Source of the DNA: an uncultured Oscillospiraceae bacterium
GTDB lineage: Bacteria; Bacillota; Clostridia; Oscillospirales; Ruminococcaceae
Direction of reading: 5' to 3'
Assembly: GCA_900547385.1 (NCBI GenBank)
Contig: URGQ01000021.1
Coordinates: 1 to 23,557 of the forward strand
DNA length: 23,557 bases
In this document: one piece after another, positions 1 to 6,313 of the stretch
Layout: each line of letters begins with the position of its first letter
Numbering within the stretch: position 1 is the first letter of the stretch
The notes under the pieces: generated by a model
What the model was told of the DNA's origin: nothing
The model's database searches: none
What the model saw: the letters and a program-made list of their open reading frames with translations, nothing else
Translations under genes and position numbers: made by a program

Positions 1-721
1 AGTGAATATCGCCTACGCCGGTAAAATCTCCCCGGGAGCCGGAGAGCATATAGTCCGGCACATTCTCGCAGCCATGCCGCATGATTTTTTCCACTGTCAC
101 CATAAAGGCATAGTCGATGGAAATGTCCCGTTTATTGAGCGCCTGCATCCGCGCCTTTTCCGCATCGTTCCACGGCACTTCACCGGGGGATACAACGACG
201 ATGTGTCTCGGCTGCGGCAGCGGCTCGGGCTGCGCATTGTTGTGCGCAGCAATGCCAAGCGCCAGCGCGCCGCCGGAGGAAAAGCCACAGGTGCTGACAT
301 TCCCGCCACCATACAGTTCAATCATTTTTCGGTAACATTCGTACACCATCGCATAGGTTTCAGTAATACAATACTCCATGCAGAGCGGGTAAAACGGAAA
401 CCACACATCACAGCCGGTCTCACGGCACAGCTTGCGCATCACAGGCAGGTCGCCCTTATCGGGACCGATCACCATGCCGCCACCGAAGAAATAGAGAATA
501 GCACGCTCGGACGGTTTCGGACGCTCTCGCACGATCAGGCAGGGAAAGCCGTTCACTGTAATTGTTTCATAATACGCCTTGCGGTCGGTGGGCGTAAAAA
601 CGCCGCGATGCCGGTTCTGCTTTTCAATTTCCTTTCGCAGTGCATCCTCCGGCAAGGCGAACGCCTTTTTCGCGCCGGAGAGCTTGTATACGCTGCGTAA
701 GATAGATGCAAAGATACTCAT
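1..721 (-). CDS. alpha/beta hydrolase fold-3 (HSL/esterase-like), 3' end outside window
   Basis: Reading leftward from ATG 721 there is an open frame of 240 codons that runs off the left edge, so the C-terminus is missing. The protein has an oxyanion-hole segment FFGGG at residues 78-82, equivalent to the HGGG of hormone-sensitive-lipase-type esterases, and a nucleophile elbow GFSSG at 146-150 with Ser148. The catalytic acid and His were not located; the His is probably beyond the edge. No signal peptide is seen, so it is probably a cytoplasmic esterase or lipase-like enzyme; the substrate is unknown. Start choice: AGGGG lies about 8 bases upstream, inside the end of the preceding methyltransferase gene, whose stop is 11 bases away. 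It is probably the last visible gene of the leftward methyltransferase operon. Confidence 0.82.
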   Translation of the reverse strand, partial: MSIFASILRSVYKLSGAKKAFALPEDALRKEIEKQNRHRGVFTPTDRKAYYETITVNGFPCLIVRERPKPSERAILYFFGGGMVIGPDKGDLPVMRKLCRETGCDVWFPFYPLCMEYCITETYAMVYECYRKMIELYGGGNVSTCGFSSGGALALGIAAHNNAQPEPLPQPRHIVVVSPGEVPWNDAEKARMQALNKRDISIDYAFMVTVEKIMRHGCENVPDYMLSGSRGDFTGVGDIH

Positions 722-732
722 GATTTAGCCCC

Positions 733-1338
733 TCACTTCCACGCCGTAATGCAGAGCCAGCTTTTCTTTTTGTGTATCTGCACATCGTGAAAGCCCGCCT
801 GCTCCAGATACATCTTCAGCTCGGCGTCCTTGTAGATGGTCATGCCGCCGATGATCTCCGTCCACTTCTTGTCCTTGTCCGTATCGCCGTTGCTTTCGTT
901 GCAGATGAGTAATGTCCCGCCGGGCTTCAGCACCCGGTAAACCTCGCGGAAGCACTGCGGCAAATCGGGCCAGAAATAGACGGTTTCAAAGGCCGTTACC
1001 GCATCGAACCAGCCATCGGCAAACACCATATCCGCCACGCTGCCTTGCAGAACGGTGCAGCGGCCCTCCGAAATGGCTGACCGATTGACCTTTTTGGATT
1101 TCTCCACGCTGACGGGCGAATAGTCAATACCCTTGACAATACCCTGTGGGCATTTTTTCAGCAGCCTTTTCATGTTCGCACCGCCGCCGCAGCCGCAGTC
1201 CAGCACCCTGGCGTCCGGCGCAGCATTCAGAAATTGAAGCCCCCACCGGGCCACGGCGCTGTGCCCAACATTCATCATGGCGACCATAATTTTCCCGCCA
1301 AAGCCTACGGGCTTGCGGGTATTTTCAAAGAATGACAT
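733..1338 (-). CDS. class I SAM-dependent methyltransferase
   Basis: 201 aa. Motif I of the Rossmann methyltransferase fold is RVLDCGCGGG at residues 44-53, the acidic residue binding the SAM ribose is in GIDYSP (Asp72), and the post-IV segment REVYRVLKPGG is at 131-141. This is the ordinary length of a Methyltransf_11/25 type enzyme. The acceptor cannot be read from sequence. GGAGGTG precedes the ATG by a few bases and overlaps the end of the upstream methyltransferase gene; the stop of that gene and this ATG are one base apart, so the two are almost certainly co-translated. Two different methyltransferases followed by a hydrolase suggest a small detoxification or modification operon, which is inference. 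Confidence 0.88.
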   Translation of the reverse strand: MSFFENTRKPVGFGGKIMVAMMNVGHSAVARWGLQFLNAAPDARVLDCGCGGGANMKRLLKKCPQGIVKGIDYSPVSVEKSKKVNRSAISEGRCTVLQGSVADMVFADGWFDAVTAFETVYFWPDLPQCFREVYRVLKPGGTLLICNESNGDTDKDKKWTEIIGGMTIYKDAELKMYLEQAGFHDVQIHKKKSWLCITAWK

Positions 1339-1339
1339 A

Positions 1340-1954
1340 TCACACCTCCATTTTTACACACTCGGCATAGGTCAGCGGGAACGAGGCTTTCAGCACAGCG
1401 CTTTTCCGCACCGCCCAGCCGTTCTGCCTTAGGAAGCGCAGGTATTCCTCACTCGTCCACCTGCTGTGGAGAGGGAAGCCTGCCAGCTTCATGAAAAATG
1501 CCCTGACCTTGCCGGTAAACGAGTTCTCCGCGTGGGTGAAGGTCGGCGCGATGAGCACGCCGTCCTCTTTCAGCACCCGCTTGATTTCTTGCAGGGCTTT
1601 CTCCGGCTGCGGCACGATGTGCAGTGCGTTGGACACGATCACCACATCGAAGGAGTTGTCTGCATAGGGCAGGCAGAACATATCCTGCACGGAAAAGTGC
1701 AGCTTTGCCGAGCGGTTATCCCGCTTTGCCTGGGCGATCATCTCCGCAGAGGCGTCCGTCGCCTCGATGTGCACCGCCGCGTTCACGATGTTTTTTGCGA
1801 TCAGTCCCGTGCCGGTGGCAAGCTCCAGCACCGTTTTGGCTTTCACGACCGGCCGGATCAGTTCATACATCTCGTCATATGCTGCCCGGTCCTTTCGCAT
1901 AAAGCGGTCATACCGACCGGCATTTTTGTCCCAGAAATTCTTGTGTTCTCGCAT
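1340..1954 (-). CDS. class I SAM-dependent methyltransferase
   Basis: 204 aa from ATG 1954. Motif I is VLELATGTGL at residues 42-51, the SAM-binding acid is in EATDAS (Asp67), a motif IV-like segment FDVVIVSNALH is at 102-112, and EIKRVLKEDG follows at 123-132, as in UbiE/Methyltransf_11 proteins. The substrate is unknown. An in-frame ATG at 1984 would add ten residues but lies inside an operator palindrome and has no ribosome site; GGAGGGG nine bases before ATG 1954 fixes the start. It is the first full-length enzyme gene after the leader region 1955-2135 and is followed at once by a second methyltransferase gene. Confidence 0.86.
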   Translation of the reverse strand: MREHKNFWDKNAGRYDRFMRKDRAAYDEMYELIRPVVKAKTVLELATGTGLIAKNIVNAAVHIEATDASAEMIAQAKRDNRSAKLHFSVQDMFCLPYADNSFDVVIVSNALHIVPQPEKALQEIKRVLKEDGVLIAPTFTHAENSFTGKVRAFFMKLAGFPLHSRWTSEEYLRFLRQNGWAVRKSAVLKASFPLTYAECVKMEV

Positions 1955-1973
1955 CGCTATCACCCCTCCAGTC

Positions 1974-1989
1974 GTTAGATGCATCTAAC
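1974..1989. promoter_or_regulatory. operator-like palindrome, copy 1 (GTTAG-N6-CTAAC)
   Basis: GTTAGATGCATCTAAC is a perfect 16-bp palindrome just upstream of the ribosome site of the first methyltransferase gene. It shares the GTTAG-N6-CTAAC frame with two further copies at 2010-2025 and 2160-2175. Such a dyad suits a dimeric repressor of TetR or MarR type; the regulator gene is not visible in this window. Confidence 0.6.
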
Positions 1990-2009
1990 CTATACGCACA
2001 CATCTTCCA

Positions 2010-2025
2010 GTTAGGTGTAGCTAAC
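2010..2025. promoter_or_regulatory. operator-like palindrome, copy 2 (GTTAG-N6-CTAAC)
   Basis: GTTAGGTGTAGCTAAC has the same GTTAG and CTAAC arms as copies 1 and 3 with a non-palindromic centre. Its centre is 36 bp from that of copy 1. It contains the stop codon of the 39-codon leader ORF read leftward. Confidence 0.55.
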
Positions 2026-2130
2026 TATCGTGTCTTGGAAAAGCCGCATTGCTGCGGCACCCTTCCCAAAGCTATACTTGCTTAATTTAGCGTTTTCGGA
2101 TGATTTTCTTAGAAAATCATTACTTCCCAT
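2011..2130 (-). CDS. possible 39-aa leader ORF
   Basis: Leftward from ATG 2130 there is a 39-codon open frame ending in TAA inside operator copy 2. It begins MGSNDFLRKSSE and ends TIVSYT, is rich in Lys/Ser, and has no signal peptide or known domain that I recognise. GGAG lies five bases before the ATG, but the predicted start of transcription from the 2142-2170 promoter falls near 2133-2135, which would remove that site and make the message nearly leaderless. It lies between the promoter and the methyltransferase genes and includes two hairpins, so it may be a regulatory leader peptide, a remnant, or chance. Confidence 0.35.
   Translation of the reverse strand: MGSNDFLRKSSENAKLSKYSFGKGAAAMRLFQDTIVSYT
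2043..2058 (-). terminator. GC hairpin with short T run in the leader (possible attenuator)
   Basis: Six-bp arms GCCGCA/TGCGGC with a 4-base loop. On the minus strand it is followed by TTTT, so it could act as a weak intrinsic terminator between the promoter at 2142-2170 and the gene at 1954. The T run is short and the stem small, so this is tentative. Confidence 0.35.
2100..2120. other. AT-rich 10-bp hairpin in the leader
   Basis: ATGATTTTCT and AGAAAATCAT are perfect 10-bp arms around a single T. It lies just downstream of the leftward transcription start and within the leader ORF. It could be an RNA hairpin or a protein site; no T run marks it as a terminator. Confidence 0.4.
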
Positions 2131-2141
2131 TTCTGCTCCAA

Positions 2142-2170
2142 AGTATAGCACCGCCGAGGGTTAGTGTCAA
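2142..2170 (-). promoter_or_regulatory. sigma-A promoter of the methyltransferase operon
   Basis: On the minus strand TTGACA (2165-2170), a 17-base spacer and TATACT (2142-2147) form a near-consensus promoter reading left, with transcription expected to start near 2133-2135. The -35 is embedded in operator copy 3, so the promoter is probably strong and repressible. Confidence 0.75.
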
Positions 2171-2175
2171 CTAAC
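2160..2175. promoter_or_regulatory. operator-like palindrome, copy 3, covering a -35 box
   Basis: GTTAGTGTCAACTAAC sits inside a longer perfect inverted repeat with 12-bp arms (2154-2165 and 2170-2181, arm CCGAGGGTTAGT). The leftward -35 hexamer TTGACA (2165-2170 on the minus strand) lies in its centre, so a protein bound here would block sigma-A. This is the best placed of the three copies to act as the main operator. Confidence 0.65.
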
Positions 2176-2289
2176 CCTCGGGTATTCGTTTTCTCTTTTC
2201 CTCTGCCTTCGAAGCGCGTATAAAGCAGTTGCCCTTATTCTTTGATTATAGCATCCCACGGTTTGCGCCGCCAATGGTTAAGAAAATCG

Positions 2290-2318
2290 TTGACGCTTTT
2301 TCTATTTCTGGCTATAAT
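2290..2318 (+). promoter_or_regulatory. strong sigma-A promoter reading right
   Basis: TTGACG (2290-2295), 17 bases, TATAAT (2313-2318). No convincing gene begins downstream before the tRNA fragment at about 2489-2538 and its terminator. The stretch 2182-2488 otherwise holds no gene I can support. Confidence 0.6.
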
Positions 2319-2488
2319 AGGCGCACCGAGGATGGACGCCTTTCCATCTGCTTTCTTATGACCACAACACATACCACAGACGCTTCCGGGACGCACGGGA
2401 AAAGCGGGCAAAAGATGCCACAAGACCATTTGCATTTCAGCCGAAAGCGCCGGAAACGGCTAAAAATCAATACAAATCACAGCTTTTG

Positions 2489-2538
2489 ATTCGTTCGCAT
2501 CGCGGAGGCCGAGGGTTCGAATCCCTTCGGGTCCACCA
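2489..2538 (+). other. tRNA 3'-end fragment (attachment-site-like scar)
   Basis: A complete T arm (GAGGG, loop TTCGAAT, CCCTT; 2511-2527) is followed by acceptor strand CGGGTCC (2528-2534), discriminator A and encoded CCA (2536-2538). The matching 5' acceptor GGACCCG is absent from the preceding bases and no D arm can be folded, so only the 3' part of a tRNA is here; the left boundary is approximate. Integrases of phages and ICEs commonly use tRNA 3' ends, so this is probably the duplicated end left beside an integrated element. The amino-acid identity cannot be assigned. Confidence 0.6.
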
Positions 2539-2544
2539 TATCAC

Positions 2545-2592
2545 AAACCCGCAGAAATGCTGGTTTTCCCTTTGTTTATGCGGGTTTTCATC
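2545..2592 (+). terminator. rho-independent terminator after the tRNA fragment
   Basis: Nine-bp arms AAACCCGCA (2545-2553) and TGCGGGTTT (2579-2587) with a 25-base loop, followed by T-rich sequence. It sits seven bases after CCA, as expected for the terminator of the original tRNA transcript. Confidence 0.6.
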
Positions 2593-2663
2593 GTTTTTAG
2601 TCTTTGCAAATCTTGCTGTTTCTTGCGGTATTTTTGCGTATGTGTGGCACAGTAATGGCACAG

Positions 2664-2695
2664 TAAAATGCCCCCTCCGCAACTGGAGGGGGCAT
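2664..2695 (-). terminator. rho-independent terminator
   Basis: Eleven-bp perfect arms ATGCCCCCTCC (2668-2678) and GGAGGGGGCAT (2685-2695), loop GCAACT. On the minus strand the stem is followed by ATTTTAC and lies directly after the stop of the phage-type fragment at 2700, so it probably ended that gene's transcript. Confidence 0.65.
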
Positions 2696-2699
2696 CTCT

Positions 2700-3066
2700 T
2701 TACCACACCTTCTCTGACACTCCGAGTGCCTCGTACAAAAGGTGCTTTTGCTTTGTGCTTGCGCCTGGAACGGCCTTATCGATAGCGGCCTTCTTCTTTC
2801 GGCTTGCAGACCCTGAAATTGTTTTCCCGTTATCACCCTTGTCGCCTACGATACCACGGGCTGCAAAGTATGCGGCGTAGTATTGGTCGTAGGTAACGCC
2901 CTGTGCGACATACTCGGCTGCCTTTTCTCCGACATCCTTGTTGTATGTCTTTAGTGCGTAGTCCTTAAAGATCGTCTCGAACATATCCTGCGCGTAGGCG
3001 ATCTTTTCCTTGCTTTCGTCCTGAATATGGCACATGCCGGCTTTGATAAGCGTTGGCTTGAGTTTG
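2700..3066 (-). pseudogene. C-terminal fragment of a phage-type (virion/LPD-like) protein
   Basis: The reading frame is open from a stop near 3084 to 2700; codons from about 3066 onward look like authentic coding sequence. The conserved-looking tail includes GKTISGSASRKKKAAID and ends LLYEALGVSEKVW. From memory, such tails end large phage or conjugative-element proteins in Firmicutes; I cannot verify the family here. The apparent start ATG 3035 has no ribosome site and the coding-like sequence continues upstream of it, so this is the last ~120 residues of a larger protein whose N-terminal part has been lost. A strong terminator follows at once. Confidence 0.55.
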
Positions 3067-3192
3067 CAGAATGCAAAAATATCTTTCCTGCAGATATTTT
3101 CCTACCAGCTCACTGCTTTCTCCCGTTACGCCCATGGCGTGGAAAAACAGTACCGCTGGATTTTTTCTTTCGCCAAGTGCCGCAAACCGCAT
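3067..3192 (-). pseudogene. N-terminal fragment of an alpha/beta hydrolase
   Basis: From ATG 3192, with GGAGGGG seven bases upstream, about 43 codons read MRFAALGERKNPAVLFFHAM and on to KYLQERYFCI. This is the first strand and oxyanion turn (FFHAMG) of an alpha/beta hydrolase of ~250 residues. Past residue ~43 the sequence becomes that of the phage-type fragment in another frame, so the nucleophile, acid and His are all missing. The junction is placed near 3060-3075. The promoter side (right) is intact, so translation may still start here and give a 102-aa-or-shorter chimeric peptide. Confidence 0.6.
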
Positions 3193-3341
3193 GATCATTC
3201 CCCTCCGACCTCTGTTATGGTGGTTTGCTTTTGCTAACTGCGATTCCTTGGAAAAGCCACCCTCCGGCAGCATTTTATCCGCCCCGTCCCACCAACAGCC
3301 GATATCAGCCGACCATCTTTACAATGTGACAGGAATATTTT

Positions 3342-3356
3342 TACAATCGCATTGTA
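3342..3356. promoter_or_regulatory. operator-like palindrome upstream of the hydrolase remnant
   Basis: TACAATCGCATTGTA is a perfect dyad (6-bp arms, 3-base centre); a half copy TACAATGTGACA lies 22 bp to the left (from 3320). On the minus strand the pair provides TTGTAA and TGTAAA 17 bases apart, a weak promoter. It probably controlled the now truncated hydrolase. Confidence 0.4.
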
Positions 3357-3519
3357 GCACCCGGCTTTTCTTTTTGTATGATGGTATCGTATCTAAAAAA
3401 ACATTTATAATAAACCGATACAAAGCAGAAAAACGGTTCTAAAATGACACTATATATAAAAGTGCCCCGTCCGCTTTGCAGGCAGGCCTTTATGTTGAAT
3501 CATCAGGAGGCAAAACAAT

Positions 3520-4749
3520 ATGAAACGCATCATCTGCACATTTCTTGCTGTTTTTCTATTGGTACTGGGCTGTGCCGGGTGCCAGCCTACCGGTGGAAAT
3601 GACCCCACCCCAGAACCAACCCCAACGCCAACACCGATACCCGATGACCCGAGCCCAGACGATGAATCTACAGTGCAAAAACCGGAACAACTGCTGGCGG
3701 CCATGACGCTGGAGGAAAAAATTGGGCAGCTGTTTATTATCAGGCCAGAATCGCTGGACTCCACACTGACTCCGGAGCAGGTACACAGCACCCGGGACTA
3801 CGGCGTGCAGGCCCTGACCGAGGAGATGGCGGCCCAGCTGTCTAAATACCCCGCCGGGGGGATTGTTTTCTTTGGAAAGAACATCGCCGGGCCGGAACAA
3901 CTGGAAGCCTTCCTCTCCGGCCTGAAGCAGGCGAGTGACCTGCCGCTGATGATCTGCACTGATGAAGAAGGCGGCAGTGTTTCCCGTATTGCCAATGCGG
4001 CGGGCTTCCAGGTGCAGAAATTTGATGGAGCAGAGGCCATCGGCGCTACTGGCGACCCCCATGAGGCCTATCACATGGGGCAAGTCATCGGAGCATATCT
4101 GAACCGGTATGGCTTTAATCTGGACTTTGCCCCGGTGGCGGATATTAATTCCGATCCGGAGCATATCATCATCGGTCCCCGGGCCTTTGGCAGCGATGCG
4201 CAAACCGTTTCCTCCATGGTAAACGCCATGATAGACGGCCTGCACGATGGCGGCGTAATGGCCTGTATTAAGCACTTTCCCGGGCACGGCGCCGCCAGCG
4301 GTGACAGCCACGATGGCTATGTGGAGCTGGATAAAAGCTGGGAAGAACTGCTGCAATGCGAGCTCATACCCTTTATTGGCGCGCTGGAGAAAACTGACCT
4401 GGTAATGGCCGCGCATATCGCCACCCCAAATGTGACCAATGACGGCCTGCCCGCTTCCCTTTCCTACTCCATGCTGACCGAAAAGCTGCGGGGTGAGTTG
4501 GGCTATGATGGGGTTATTATCACCGATGCCCTGGCCATGGGCGCCATCATACAGAACTATTCTTCGGCAGAAAGCGCCGTGCTGGCCCTGCAGGCCGGAG
4601 CCGATATTCTGCTGATGCCGTATGATTACATTGCCGCCTACCAGGGGGTGCTGGCAGCTGTGGAGGATGGAACCATCCCGGAGGAGCGCATTGATGAAAG
4701 CGTACTGCGCATCCTGCGGCTGAAAGCGGCCTATGGGGCAGAAAATTGA
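3520..4749 (+). CDS. nagZ: beta-N-acetylhexosaminidase, glycoside hydrolase family 3 (NagZ-type lipoprotein)
   Basis: 409 aa. An N-terminal signal with a Cys at 18 or 21 (LVLGCAGC) and a Pro/Thr-rich linker to about residue 50 make it a surface lipoprotein. The GH3 catalytic barrel follows: TDEEGGSVSRI in the first third, the NagZ catalytic loop KHFPGHG at residues 251-257 with the Asp-His pair D262/H264, and the nucleophile Asp336 in IITDALAMG. The family removes N-acetylglucosamine from muropeptides or other beta-linked GlcNAc; in Gram-positives it acts outside the cell in peptidoglycan recycling. AGGAGG lies nine bases before the ATG. It lacks the C-terminal GH3 sandwich domain, as is usual for NagZ. 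It is followed after 227 bases by another lipoprotein gene. Confidence 0.88.
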   Translation: MKRIICTFLAVFLLVLGCAGCQPTGGNDPTPEPTPTPTPIPDDPSPDDESTVQKPEQLLAAMTLEEKIGQLFIIRPESLDSTLTPEQVHSTRDYGVQALTEEMAAQLSKYPAGGIVFFGKNIAGPEQLEAFLSGLKQASDLPLMICTDEEGGSVSRIANAAGFQVQKFDGAEAIGATGDPHEAYHMGQVIGAYLNRYGFNLDFAPVADINSDPEHIIIGPRAFGSDAQTVSSMVNAMIDGLHDGGVMACIKHFPGHGAASGDSHDGYVELDKSWEELLQCELIPFIGALEKTDLVMAAHIATPNVTNDGLPASLSYSMLTEKLRGELGYDGVIITDALAMGAIIQNYSSAESAVLALQAGADILLMPYDYIAAYQGVLAAVEDGTIPEERIDESVLRILRLKAAYGAEN

Positions 4750-4814
4750 CAGCTAAAAACAAGTTTTTCTCGCCAATTGTCTATTATCTGTTGCACTTTG
4801 TCCACGCGAATCGT

Positions 4815-4938
4815 TATATAGGGTGAAAGCGCTCCATAGTTACGCATTTTACCGGGGCTGACCGACATTTCCTACAAATGGAGGAAGGCTTTTTCTGCGG
4901 AATGCCCATATCCTTTTCCGGGGAAATTTTGGTATAAT
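4815..4938 (+). promoter_or_regulatory. promoter region of the second lipoprotein gene
   Basis: An extended -10 (TGG followed by TATAAT, 4933-4938) lies 38 bases before the ATG at 4977; no good -35 accompanies it. A second possible promoter is TTGCAC 4791-4796 with TATATA 4815-4820, spacer 18. No clear terminator separates this gene from nagZ. Confidence 0.45.
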
Positions 4939-4976
4939 GGAGCTGCAGAAAACATTTTTACAAGGAGGAAAATGAG

Positions 4977-6116
4977 ATGAAGAAAACACTGTGCCTACTG
5001 CTGGCCGCTCTGCTGGTGCTCTCGCTGGCCGCCTGCGGCAAGCAGCCCGCCACCCCCACGCCTGACCCTACCCCTGATCCCGCCCCAAATGAAGCGCCCA
5101 AGCTGGTGGAAGCCCTCATCCCGGCCGAAGAATATCCGGATATCGTATGGGAAAATGCCGGCGGCGGGCCCTGCTGGAATGAAAACTACATTGTGACTGT
5201 GGGAAACGATGATTCAAGTAACTACAAGACCATCTTCTATTCCACCAACCGCCAAACCGGTGAGACCCGCTCCACCGAGCTGGACGGACTGTGGGTCTCC
5301 GATAGTCTGGCCCTATATGGGGATAGCTTTTATTGGCTGACTATTGAGGCCAACAAAGAAACTGGCGAGCGTGAGCTGCTCCTGCTGAAATATGACTGCG
5401 CCACCCTGGAAAAAACCACCGTATTTACTGAACCATGCGAATACTGGGCCGATAATAGCCAGCTGGCCATCGATGATGAGTGGGCCATCTATGTACTTAC
5501 TCTCTCCGATTCCGAATATGAGATCCGCGGGTACTCCTTTGCCGATGAAAAGAACCACACCCTGATGAAGCTGGAAAGCAGCATCTTCCCTCGGCTGGTC
5601 CAAATGACCGATGGGTGCTATTCTGTCGCCTTGCAGGAATCGGACGGCTGGGCAACTCGGATCATCCGGCTGGACGATGACGAAACGGTTTGGGAAAACC
5701 GTTCCGAAAGCACCAGGGTCCCCACCCGGCTTGCCTTTAATGAAAGCTGGATCGTGCTGCGGGAAGAATCCCAGGCGGACCCCAATGCCGGCAGTCTGCG
5801 GGTATGGAACCGCACCACTGGCGAAGAGCTTAATGTAGATGGTCTGAAAGGGATGCTGTACCCCAGCAGTGAGTTGTATCTCATCGGCGACTGGCTGTAC
5901 AGCACCCGGTTGGTCACCAACGAGGACGGCAGTCAGCGGCAGGCACTCATTCGCATCCATCTGCCGGGCGACCAGGCCGAACTGATTTATGATGGGGATG
6001 TATTCCGCTTCCGGGTCGACCCCATGACCGGTGAGATTGCCGTATGGCAAATCTATGATGAACCAAGCCAAAATCACAGCACCACCCGCAAGCTCATCCT
6101 GCTGAAGGCCAGCTAA
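4977..6116 (+). CDS. uncharacterised lipoprotein, probable beta-propeller
   Basis: 379 aa. The signal peptide ends in a lipobox with LSLAACG (Cys19), followed by a Pro/Thr/Asp linker to about residue 40. The rest alternates short hydrophobic strands with turns and repeats such as YWLTIEAN, AIYVLTLSDS, IIRLDDDE, LRVWNRTTGE and ALIRIHLPGD, which fits a beta-propeller of DUF5050/WD-like type; no catalytic residue is recognised. AAGGAGG precedes the ATG by eight bases. It has its own promoter and is followed by a strong terminator. Role unknown, perhaps substrate or cell-wall binding beside the NagZ lipoprotein. Confidence 0.8.
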   Translation: MKKTLCLLLAALLVLSLAACGKQPATPTPDPTPDPAPNEAPKLVEALIPAEEYPDIVWENAGGGPCWNENYIVTVGNDDSSNYKTIFYSTNRQTGETRSTELDGLWVSDSLALYGDSFYWLTIEANKETGERELLLLKYDCATLEKTTVFTEPCEYWADNSQLAIDDEWAIYVLTLSDSEYEIRGYSFADEKNHTLMKLESSIFPRLVQMTDGCYSVALQESDGWATRIIRLDDDETVWENRSESTRVPTRLAFNESWIVLREESQADPNAGSLRVWNRTTGEELNVDGLKGMLYPSSELYLIGDWLYSTRLVTNEDGSQRQALIRIHLPGDQAELIYDGDVFRFRVDPMTGEIAVWQIYDEPSQNHSTTRKLILLKAS

Positions 6117-6143
6117 CCCCGGTAACCAAAGCCGATAAAAGCG

Positions 6144-6188
6144 CTCCCCTTCCCCGCCGCACGGCAGGAGGGGGAGTTGTTCTTTTTT
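6144..6188 (+). terminator. rho-independent terminator
   Basis: Ten-bp arms CTCCCCTTCC (6144-6153) and GGAGGGGGAG (6167-6176) with one G-T pair, then TTGTTCTTTTTT. It ends the lipoprotein transcript before the signalling operon. Confidence 0.8.
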
Positions 6189-6236
6189 CCGGCAGGGAAA
6201 AGCAGTAAAAAAGTATTAAAAAACCGTTAAAATTAT

Positions 6237-6265
6237 TTGGATTCAAGGCTGCGTTGTGCTAGAAT
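6237..6265 (+). promoter_or_regulatory. promoter of the signalling operon
   Basis: TTGGAT (6237-6242), 17-base spacer, TAGAAT (6260-6265), 48 bases before the ATG of the response regulator. A small hairpin GGTC...GACC lies in the 5' leader just upstream of AGGAGG. Confidence 0.6.
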
Positions 6266-6313
6266 GGGGATGATCGGGGTCGGGATGGATGACCGGCCGC
6301 AGGAGGCATAACC

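Noticed and set aside
2..700. 232-codon plus-strand frame at the left edge
   Set aside because: Antisense to the alpha/beta hydrolase, which has nucleophile and oxyanion motifs and a ribosome site.
2229..2489. Short frames on both strands between the leftward operon and the tRNA fragment
   Set aside because: No ribosome site, no recognisable domain, composition typical of non-coding DNA.
2646..2666. Direct repeat of TGGCACAGTAA (two copies) taken as a possible integrase or IS end
   Set aside because: Only two adjacent 11-bp copies, no flanking inverted repeat or transposase.
2486..2706. Frames across the tRNA fragment translating to RRDSNPRPP / GRGFESLRVH-like peptides
   Set aside because: These peptides are well-known artefacts of translating tRNA 3' ends.
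6266..6313. c-di-GMP riboswitch in the leader of the HD-GYP/GGDEF gene
   Set aside because: The leader is only about 40 bases and lacks the conserved GEMM elements; just a small hairpin is present.
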